Assembly: GCF_001831475.1 (NCBI RefSeq)
Contig: NZ_CP017688.1
Location: forward strand, 2,542,001 to 2,606,000
Length of the DNA stretch: 64,000 nucleotides
From: Flavobacterium crassostreae
GTDB taxonomy: Bacteria; Bacteroidota; Bacteroidia; Flavobacteriales; Flavobacteriaceae
Reading direction: 5' to 3'
The notes beneath the pieces were generated by a model. That model was not told the origin of the DNA, did no database searches, and saw only the letters and a program-made list of their open reading frames with translations. Below are positions 47,444 through 57,924 of this stretch, one piece after another. The translations under genes and the position numbers were made by a program. Positions within the stretch are counted from its first letter, which is position 1, and each line of letters opens with the position of its first letter.

Positions 47444-48625
47444 TTGGAATCTAAGTTATTAAGCAATGAAGTACAAAATTTCATTACCGAAAATATACCA
47501 ACCTCAGTAGCAAAACTAGCCTTGCAAAAAAATCCATTCCCAGATATAGAATGGAGCACTATTCTAAAACAAATAGAAGCTAAAGCAAAAGCAAAACAAA
47601 AGTTGCCTAGCTGGTTTGCTACAGACAAAATTATATATCCCAGTAAAATATCTATAGAACAAACCTCCTCCGAATCTACTGCTAAATACAAAAGCAGCCT
47701 TATTTCGGGCAAAAATTTAATTGACCTAACGGGTGGTTTTGGAGTTGATGATTACTATTTTTCTAAAAAAATGAACACAATAGCACATTGTGAAATTAAT
47801 CCAGAATTAGCCGCTATCGTAAAACACAATTTTACCAAACTCCAAGCCAATAACATTATTTGTTATACCGGAGATAGCGCAACAACACTTAGTAGCTTAA
47901 ATACCAAATGGGACTGGATATATATTGATCCTTCTAGACGTAATGATGCCAAGGGAAAAGTCTTTATGCTGCAAGACTGTTTACCAAACGTTCCTGAAAA
48001 CCTAAATTTCTACTTTAAATACAGCACCTCAATATTAGTCAAAACAGCACCACTTCTGGATATAACAGCTGGATTAACAGAGCTAAATAATGTAAAAACA
48101 ATACACATTATTGCTTTAGATAACGAAGTAAAAGAACTGCTGTGGGAGCTGCATAAAGATTATTCTGGAAATACCACCATTGCAACAGTAAATTTGACTA
48201 AAGATAAATTAGAACACTTTAGTTTTATAATGCAAGCTCCAATTGGAAATGCAAAATACAGTTTACCTCAAAAATACCTTTATGAGCCCAACAGTGCAAT
48301 TATGAAATCGGGAGGTTTTGATGCCGTAAGTCAATTTTATAACATCAAAAAACTACATAAACACTCCCATTTATATACTTCCGACAGCATACTAGACTTC
48401 CCTGGTAGGGTTTTTGATATACAAACTACATTTACTTATAGCAAAGCACCGATGCAAACGTATTTAAAAAATACCAAGTCTAACGTTACTACCAGAAATT
48501 TTCCAGAAACTGTAGAGAAAATTCGTAAAAAATGGGATATAAAAGATGGTGGTACACTTTATACTTTTTTTACCACCGATATAAACAACAATAAAATAGT
48601 ATTAATTTGTAATAAAATAAAATGA
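47444..48625 (+). CDS. SAM-dependent methyltransferase with THUMP-like C-terminal domain
   Basis: A 393-aa class I methyltransferase. SAM motif I is LIDLTGGFGVDDYYFSK, then HCEINPELAAIVKHNF, CYTGDSATTL and the acidic WIYIDPSRRNDAKGKV, which resembles the (D/N)PP(F/Y)-type catalytic region. The C-terminal ~90 residues resemble a THUMP-like domain seen in flavobacterial relatives. The likely substrate is an RNA, but none is proven. The start is TTG at 47444, two bases past the AI-2E stop; no ATG is near. The next gene overlaps its stop by four bases. Confidence 0.85.
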   Translation: MESKLLSNEVQNFITENIPTSVAKLALQKNPFPDIEWSTILKQIEAKAKAKQKLPSWFATDKIIYPSKISIEQTSSESTAKYKSSLISGKNLIDLTGGFGVDDYYFSKKMNTIAHCEINPELAAIVKHNFTKLQANNIICYTGDSATTLSSLNTKWDWIYIDPSRRNDAKGKVFMLQDCLPNVPENLNFYFKYSTSILVKTAPLLDITAGLTELNNVKTIHIIALDNEVKELLWELHKDYSGNTTIATVNLTKDKLEHFSFIMQAPIGNAKYSLPQKYLYEPNSAIMKSGGFDAVSQFYNIKKLHKHSHLYTSDSILDFPGRVFDIQTTFTYSKAPMQTYLKNTKSNVTTRNFPETVEKIRKKWDIKDGGTLYTFFTTDINNNKIVLICNKIK

Positions 48626-49185
48626 AAATCCTGCATCTGCTGCTAATTCTTAGCCTCCATACTATATTTGCTCAAAAACCCTGTGCATACGTCCAAAATG
48701 GTACCGATTCTATAGGAACCTACAAAATGACTAAAGAATATCTAATTTCAGAAAAACATTTTGCAGATAACTCCAGCTATGTGTTCCTAAACTTAGCCAT
48801 TACGGATAACATCCCTACCTTAAATATGCAAACAATTCAAAAAAGCAAGCATTTTATACCAGCCAATTGTTTAGACAAAAATTCAAAAGTATATCTACAA
48901 CTACAAAATGGTGGAATAATTACATTACAACATCTCAATCAAGAAAACTGTAGCACGTTGATTCAAGATGATAAAGGGTATAACAACCGTGTTTTGAATG
49001 GAGTTTTTTTATTTACAAAAGAGAATATTCAAGATCTATTGGCCTCACCAGTGTCTTTCATTAGAATCCGATTTTTGACCGAAAGTAAGGACTACGTTAT
49101 TCCAAAACAATTAACATCAGAACTAGACAATACCCTATATACACCCGAAACTTATTTTATAGACCATCTACATTGCATCAAATAA
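48622..49185 (+). CDS. Secreted protein of unknown function
   Basis: A 187-aa protein with a signal peptide (MKILHLLLILSLHTIFAQ, cleavage near residue 18). The mature part begins CAYVQNGTDSIGTYK and includes four or five Cys spread through the chain (CAYV, NCLDKN, NCSTL, HCIK), so disulfides are possible in the periplasm. I recognise no family. It starts inside the stop of the methyltransferase gene (ATGA overlap), so it is translated from the same mRNA. It ends one base from the stop of the convergent VanX-like gene. Confidence 0.75.
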   Translation: MKILHLLLILSLHTIFAQKPCAYVQNGTDSIGTYKMTKEYLISEKHFADNSSYVFLNLAITDNIPTLNMQTIQKSKHFIPANCLDKNSKVYLQLQNGGIITLQHLNQENCSTLIQDDKGYNNRVLNGVFLFTKENIQDLLASPVSFIRIRFLTESKDYVIPKQLTSELDNTLYTPETYFIDHLHCIK

Positions 49186-49186
49186 A

Positions 49187-49846
49187 CTAATCGCAAGACC
49201 ACTTGGCATTAGAAATTGGATCAGCTATTGCAGTTTTCAAGTCATAATGCCACCATTCTGAATTCAGTGACTTAAACCCATTAGCTACCATTATCCGCTT
49301 CAATAACCTTCTATTAAGAAGAATATTTTTTGGTAAATTTAAATATTTATGACTGGCTTCTTTCCCAAAAAAGTCAAAAACAGTACCCATATCTAATTCT
49401 TTACCATATTTATCTACTAAGGTTACATCCACAGCTCCACCTCTATTGTGTATCGATCCTTTATTGGGATCGGCAACATACCGAGGATCCGGAACAATTT
49501 TCCACATTTTTATTTGGACATCTAAGGGCCTATAACAATCCCATATTTTTATTTTAAACCCTCTTTTTTCAAAATCCTTATTGGCTTTAATTAGTGCTTT
49601 AACCGTTTTTAAACGCATATAACATGCAGGACAATCATACACTTTTGCATTTAAAAAAGTAGCATCTGTTGCATATTTGATGTCATAAACAAAATCTGAA
49701 CTGTACTCTTTCAAATTAACAAAAACAGTATCTTGACCCTGGCTAATTTGTTGCTGAATAACCAATTTTGTATTAGATGACTGAGGTTTGCAAGAATAGA
49801 ATCTAAGAACAAAAATTACTAAAAATATTATTTTGTAAAACCGCAT
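49187..49846 (-). CDS. D-Ala-D-Ala dipeptidase, VanX/DdpX type (lipoprotein)
   Basis: A 219-aa M15 metallopeptidase. Zinc-site motifs are SIHNRGGAVDVTLVD, with His and Asp ligands, and SEWWHYDL, with catalytic Glu and the third ligand His. The Arg of WDCYRPLDVQ is also in place. The N-terminus has a lipobox (RFYSC), so it is probably anchored in the envelope, pointing to recycling of D-Ala-D-Ala from wall turnover rather than to vancomycin resistance: no vanA/vanH-like genes are adjacent. It faces the preceding unknown gene with a single base between the stops. Confidence 0.9.
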   Translation of the reverse strand: MRFYKIIFLVIFVLRFYSCKPQSSNTKLVIQQQISQGQDTVFVNLKEYSSDFVYDIKYATDATFLNAKVYDCPACYMRLKTVKALIKANKDFEKRGFKIKIWDCYRPLDVQIKMWKIVPDPRYVADPNKGSIHNRGGAVDVTLVDKYGKELDMGTVFDFFGKEASHKYLNLPKNILLNRRLLKRIMVANGFKSLNSEWWHYDLKTAIADPISNAKWSCD

Positions 49847-49962
49847 ATTTTTTTTAATAAAAATACAATATTAAATATATTATAGACAAAAACTTTATGC
49901 AAATGATGCAATAAAAGCATTTATTACGAATACTTCGAAAGAAACGAAATTCATAAGCTTCT

Positions 49963-50250
49963 TTAAAATTCATAATTAAAATAGGAATAATCTTTTAATA
50001 CTAAAATTAAAGCGTTCAGAAGTCGGTTTGAAGGCGTTCTGAAAATTGATTTTTTCTTGTTTAGATTATCAAACCTTTTTGGATAACCCACAACATTTGC
50101 GCATGATTCAATATTTATGCCTAATTCTTGTCGCTCCACAGGTTTTGGGATTGATCCTTTTGGGATTGATCCAATGATCCATACAGTTGACCGAGAATTT
50201 AAATATAAGTAATAAAAAAAACTGTGAAAAATTAAAAAATAATTTTTCAC
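49963..50250 (-). CDS. Doubtful small ORF near the tRNA-Leu gene
   Basis: A 95-codon minus-strand frame with no recognised family. It contains the duplicated pentapeptide GSIPK (from a 15-bp tandem repeat) and a more protein-like stretch around VERQELGINIESCANVVG. Its 5' end overlaps the hairpin downstream of tRNA-Leu, which argues against translation from the given start. It could be a decayed gene or repeat-derived DNA. The rest of the 49847-50217 interval holds nothing else that I can identify. Confidence 0.25.
   Translation of the reverse strand: MKNYFLIFHSFFYYLYLNSRSTVWIIGSIPKGSIPKPVERQELGINIESCANVVGYPKRFDNLNKKKSIFRTPSNRLLNALILVLKDYSYFNYEF
50143..50172. repeat. 15-bp perfect tandem duplication
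   Basis: TTTTGGGATTGATCC occurs twice head to tail (50143-50157 and 50158-50172), followed by a third partial TGATCC. The length is a multiple of three, so the small frame across it stays open. Confidence 0.9.
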
Positions 50251-50256
50251 AGTTTT
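50218..50256. terminator. Terminator at the end of the rRNA-tRNA operon
   Basis: A perfect 17-bp stem (50218-50234 with 50240-50256, core CTGTGAAAAATTA) with a 5-base loop starts 7 bases past tRNA-Leu. On the minus strand it runs into U-rich sequence. Confidence 0.85.
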
Positions 50257-50262
50257 AAAGTG

Positions 50263-50348
50263 TACTCAGAGCGGGACTTGAACCCGCACGAACATTGCTG
50301 TTCACTGGATTTTAAGTCCAGCGTGTCTACCAATTTCACCATCCGAGC
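50263..50348 (-). tRNA. tRNA-Leu (anticodon TAA)
   Basis: An 86-nt class II cloverleaf. Acceptor GCTCGGA pairs with TCTGAGT (two G·U). The anticodon stem-loop CTGGA-CTTAAAA-TCCAG gives UAA. A long variable arm (TGAACAGCAATGTTCG) and T-loop GTTCAAG are present. CCA is not encoded. Confidence 0.96.
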
Positions 50349-50356
50349 AAAATAAG

Positions 50357-50429
50357 TGGTACCTCCAGGGATCGAACCAGGGACACATGGATTTTCAGTC
50401 CATTGCTCTACCATCTGAGCTAAGGTACC
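50357..50429 (-). tRNA. tRNA-Phe (anticodon GAA)
   Basis: A 73-nt cloverleaf. Acceptor GGTACCT pairs with AGGTACC. The anticodon stem-loop ATGGA-CTGAAAA-TCCAT gives GAA, and the T-loop is GTTCGATC. It lies 8 bases upstream of tRNA-Leu in the transcript. CCA is not encoded. Confidence 0.97.
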
Positions 50430-50441
50430 TAAAAGATAATT

Positions 50442-50472
50442 AAAACCCTTATCCGATTAGGATAAGGGTTTT
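50442..50472. terminator. Hairpin between 5S rRNA and tRNA-Phe
   Basis: A perfect 13-bp stem (AAAACCCTTATCC and its complement) with loop GATTA, then U-rich sequence on the minus strand. It looks like an intrinsic terminator, yet the two tRNAs lie just beyond it with no promoter visible, so it must allow read-through or act as a processing site. Confidence 0.7.
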
Positions 50473-50482
50473 TTAAAAAGAA

Positions 50483-50590
50483 AGGCGACGACATACTCTC
50501 CCACATAACTGCAGTACCATCTGCGCAGGCGGGCTTAACTTCTCTGTTCGGGATGGGAAGAGGTGAGCCCCGCCGCAATAACCACCTTAA
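50483..50590 (-). rRNA. rrf: 5S ribosomal RNA
   Basis: About 108 nt with the conserved 5S core CCGAACAGAGAAGTTAAGCC (minus strand), a 5' half starting AAGGTGGTTATTGCGG and a 3' end complementary to the 5' end. Ends are estimated to a few bases. Confidence 0.93.
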
Positions 50591-50647
50591 GGTCGTTTTG
50601 CAATGGGTAAATTAGCATGGTGCTAATAAACATTACAGAATATCGTA

Positions 50648-50661
50648 ACATACTGAGATAA
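50648..50661 (-). other. 3' half of the predicted pre-23S processing stem
   Basis: Reads TTATCTCAGTATGT on the minus strand and pairs over 14 bases (one G·U) with 53682-53695 ahead of 23S. Such stems are RNase III targets in bacterial rRNA precursors. A further hairpin, CCAGCCTC/GAGGCTGG at 50689-50708, lies between it and the 23S 3' end. Confidence 0.6.
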
Positions 50662-50719
50662 AGAAAAAAATATAATTAGAAAGTTTCCCCAGCCTCTTAC
50701 GAGGCTGGAAAGGGTGTAC

Positions 50720-53600
<2,881 letters not shown>

Positions 53601-53681
53601 CCAATCTTAAAATTAATTAAGACCGTTTTTTTTGTCTTTTACTACTAATAGTAAAAAACGCTTTCTACTTGTAATATTTTC

Positions 53682-53695
53682 TTATCTCAATATGT
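53682..53695 (-). other. 5' half of the predicted pre-23S processing stem
   Basis: Reads ACATATTGAGATAA on the minus strand, about 80 bases ahead of the 23S 5' end, and pairs with 50648-50661. Confidence 0.6.
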
Positions 53696-53722
53696 CAATG
53701 AACTTTTTTCCTTTCGGAATTG

Positions 53723-53796
53723 TGGAGAATAACGGAGTCGAACCGTTGACCTCCTGCGTGCAAGGCAGGCGCTCTAGCCAGCTGAGCTAATCCCCC
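53723..53796 (-). tRNA. tRNA-Ala (anticodon TGC)
   Basis: A 74-nt cloverleaf in the 16S-23S spacer. Acceptor GGGGGAT pairs with ATTCTCC. The anticodon stem-loop CCTGC-CTTGCAC-GCAGG gives UGC. T-loop GTTCGAC. CCA is not encoded as such. Confidence 0.97.
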
Positions 53797-53890
53797 ATTT
53801 CTAATCTTAAATTATGAATGTTGAATTTTGAATTAAGGTATTCATACTCATACTTCTAAAATTTCCTTATATATAACTAATCCTAAATTG

Positions 53891-53964
53891 TTGTCTCGGA
53901 CAGACTCGAACTGTCGACCCCTACATTATCAGTGTAGTACTCTAACCAGCTGAGCTACGAGACA
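53891..53964 (-). tRNA. tRNA-Ile (anticodon GAT)
   Basis: A 74-nt cloverleaf in the 16S-23S spacer, upstream of tRNA-Ala in the transcript. Acceptor TGTCTCG pairs with CGAGACA. The anticodon stem-loop CTACA-CTGATAA-TGTAG gives GAU. T-loop GTTCGAGT. Confidence 0.97.
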
Positions 53965-54091
53965 CTCTTCATTCTTAAATTATTTGTTCTTTTTTTTAAA
54001 TTAACAGCAAGAGTAATAAAACTTTAAGCATAATGACCAACTTCTCTTTTCGTCTCTTTCCCTAGCGTGCTTGCGCTAACACTAAGGCTCT

Positions 54092-55608
<1,517 letters not shown>

Positions 55609-55803
55609 TATTGTTTGCTTATCTCTAAGCTATTTATTTTTGACTGAAGATCTATTGGTTCTTTTTTATTCTTGCATTTCTATTACTCTTATTCTTTGTC
55701 TTAAGATCTCTCTTAAAACGGCTGTCAATTCAATATGTCTAGGAACGTGTCTTATCTTGTTTCTCGTTTCGTCGGTCAATTTTCGTGACTCTCGAAGCGG
55801 GTG

Positions 55804-55834
55804 CAAAACTACGACTTGTTTTGGTAACTGGCAA
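55804..55834 (-). promoter_or_regulatory. rRNA operon promoter P1 (nearest to 16S)
   Basis: On the minus strand TTG (55834-55832), a 20-base spacer and TAGTTTTG (55811-55804), followed at once by CACCCGC. It matches the Bacteroidota consensus fully. The start site would be near 55798, about 190 bases before 16S. Confidence 0.82.
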
Positions 55835-55928
55835 GAAAATTTTGAGGTTTTTTTAAAAAATAATTTTTTAATTTTTTCTCTATTTCTCTTAGCAGTATGT
55901 CAAATAACGTCGCTTGTTTAGCGGGGTG

Positions 55929-55959
55929 CAAATGTAAACTTTTCCTTTAATTCTCACAA
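55929..55959 (-). promoter_or_regulatory. rRNA operon promoter P2
   Basis: On the minus strand TTG (55959-55957), a 20-base spacer and TACATTTG (55936-55929), followed by CACCCCGC. It lies 125 bases upstream of P1. Confidence 0.82.
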
Positions 55960-56048
55960 GCTTTTGAACTCTTTTTTGAAAAATAAATTTTCACCTTGAT
56001 TTCGTCTGCTTGCCAGTATTTGAAAGAACTTGTTTCTTATTGCGGGTG

Positions 56049-56078
56049 CAAAACTACCGCCTTTTTTCGGTTAATCAA
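56049..56078 (-). promoter_or_regulatory. rRNA operon promoter P3 (most distal)
   Basis: On the minus strand TTG (56078-56076), a 19-base spacer and TAGTTTTG (56056-56049), followed by CACCCGC. It lies 120 bases upstream of P2. Runs of A or T further upstream could act as an UP-like element. Confidence 0.82.
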
Positions 56079-56300
56079 TACTTTTTTTACCTTTTATTTA
56101 CCTTTTCTTAATAAGAATCGCTAACTGCTTTGTTTTTAATTCTATACAAATGCTTCTTTTGTTGCTTTTATAGGTCTTTGCTGCTGTTTTTGTGGTTATA
56201 CTGCCGGTTTTAGGGGTTTGGTGGTTGTTTTTTGCAGGTGTATCTGTTGTCTTTATATAATAGGTAGGCTTAACTTTGGAATGAGATTAGCTTTGGAACG

Positions 56301-56387
56301 CCTCGCTCCTAGCCCTGATAGTAGCGGAAATCCTGCCGAGACGGGGTTCGGCGAGGTAGATTGTAGCGGATAGCAGGAAATAGCTCC
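56301..56387 (+). repeat. Intergenic repeat element, copy B
   Basis: The frame GTAGCGGAAATCCT (56321-56334) ... GATTGTAGCG (56359-56368) is shared with copy A at 11943-12024, with C/T changes only. The inner hairpin differs here (GCCG/CGGC arms around AGACGGGGTT). Outer parts, AGCCCTGATA before and GATAGCAGGAAATAGCTCC after, extend the element. The rest of 56085-56568 is AT-rich, without a gene or RNA that I can recognise. Confidence 0.75.
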
Positions 56388-56569
56388 TTTGTTTTTTTAT
56401 GGTAAGGACTTCTTTTTGCGTTTTATTTACTTTTTCTTAATAGATTGAATTGTCTATGTGAATGCGTTTTAAACAATTCTGCTTTATTTGTAATTCTGGA
56501 AATAAACCTTTTGGGTAACTAATGCGTTAACAAAGGATCCTATTTTTGCGGATTTGGTTATTTTGGTGC

Positions 56570-56603
56570 AAAAAAAAAGGAACAATTAAGTTCCTTTTTT
56601 TTT
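56570..56603. terminator. Terminator of the TPR gene
   Basis: A stem made of A8-GGAAC and GTTCC-T8 around a short loop lies just past the stop of the TPR gene. It is followed by U on the minus strand and by T on the plus strand. Confidence 0.75.
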
Positions 56604-56621
56604 AATTACATAATACTAATA

Positions 56622-57890
56622 TTACATTTTTGCTTCTAAAGCTTTTTTCTCAGCAGTCATCTCTAGCCCTGAGTACACTCCAAGGAGTGTTTTAGCTACA
56701 TCGGTATTTTTTGGATCTAATTCTAAGGCTTTGGTTAAATAAGGTATTGCTGCTCGGAATAGATCTTGTCGTTGTCTTTTTAGAACTTCGTAACGCTTCA
56801 TCTCTTTGTCTGAAGTGCCTAATTTATTCATTTCTTCAATTATAACACCTTCTTTTTCTAGTTTTAAAGCTGCCATGTTGATATATGCATTAAGATAGCT
56901 AGGGTTTATCTTGATTGCTTGGTTGTAATATTTTTCTGCATCTGCTAGATTTTTAGCATTGGCACTTATTACTCCTAAGTTGAATATTAAATCTGCATCA
57001 TTAGGATTTTTTTCTAAAACTTGATTGACTAATTTTTTGTATGTTTCAAAATCCTTGGATTCTAGGTATAGATTTGCTTCGGTTAAGATCAAAGAGGTGT
57101 CTTCTGGATTGGTTCTTTTTGCATCTGCTATGGCCGCTTTAGCTTCGTCAATTTTTCCGTTTTCTACCAAGATCAAAACAATGTTTTTATTGATTTCTCC
57201 TCTTTTGGACGGAATTTCCTCTGTTGTTGGCTGTTGGTGGGTTCCCAACTTAACCATTCTATCTCTTTCTTGAGCATTTTTGAAAAGATCGTTTTGTTGT
57301 GTCAATTTATTAACAGCCAAATAGTTGGTTTCTTTTCCGGAATAGTTTATTTTTTTTAGGTCTTTATATAATTTTAATGCCTTGTCATACTCTTTTGCAT
57401 TTATGTAGGTGGAAGCGGCGTAATAAAGATTTAACGTGTCTTTTTGATCTAATAAGTAAGCTTCGTGCAGTTTTTTTGCACTTATAGCAAATTTATCTTC
57501 TTTAGAGTCTGCAATTGCTCCATCAATCAATTTATTTTTGATTGTAAGTATCGATTGGGTTGCTTGTGTGGAATATTTTGATTTTCCGGAAGCGTTTTCG
57601 GCTTGTATTAGATCCAAATAAGCTGCTGCTGCTAAGGATCTGTTTTTGTCTTCCTCGACTTTTTTGTCTGCTAGTTCCAATAAGGCGTTTCCTTTTACAA
57701 AGAAAAACTGTGCTTTTTCAGATTCTGAAGCGTTGCCCATTAAAGGTTCTGCTCCTTTTAATAATTCTAGAGCCTCTTGCGCTTGTCCTTTTTTAAATGC
57801 TTTTTCAGCAGCTTTAAGTTCATCTTTTTGAGCAAAAGTGGCCATTGATACTAGTAAAGCAGAGGTAAGTAGTACATATTTACTTTTCAT
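56622..57890 (-). CDS. Exported tetratricopeptide-repeat protein
   Basis: A 422-aa protein with a signal peptide (cleavage near MATFAQ, residue 21) and TPR units along most of its length. The clearest are AEKAFKKGQAQEALELLKGA near the N-terminus, YYAASTYINAKEYDKALKLY, DADLIFNLGVISANAKN and NPSYLNAYINMAALKLE. TPR proteins serve as scaffolds, so a role in periplasmic protein assembly is likely but not specified. It follows gyrA by 35 bases and may share its transcript. Confidence 0.85.
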   Translation of the reverse strand: MKSKYVLLTSALLVSMATFAQKDELKAAEKAFKKGQAQEALELLKGAEPLMGNASESEKAQFFFVKGNALLELADKKVEEDKNRSLAAAAYLDLIQAENASGKSKYSTQATQSILTIKNKLIDGAIADSKEDKFAISAKKLHEAYLLDQKDTLNLYYAASTYINAKEYDKALKLYKDLKKINYSGKETNYLAVNKLTQQNDLFKNAQERDRMVKLGTHQQPTTEEIPSKRGEINKNIVLILVENGKIDEAKAAIADAKRTNPEDTSLILTEANLYLESKDFETYKKLVNQVLEKNPNDADLIFNLGVISANAKNLADAEKYYNQAIKINPSYLNAYINMAALKLEKEGVIIEEMNKLGTSDKEMKRYEVLKRQRQDLFRAAIPYLTKALELDPKNTDVAKTLLGVYSGLEMTAEKKALEAKM

Positions 57891-57924
57891 AACGTTCTTT
57901 TAATTTATTTTTTATTTGCTTTAA

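Noticed and set aside
49187..49846. Vancomycin-resistance locus because of the VanX-like gene
   Set aside because: There are no adjacent vanA/vanH/vanS/vanR homologues, the organism is Gram-negative, and the lipoprotein signal fits wall recycling.
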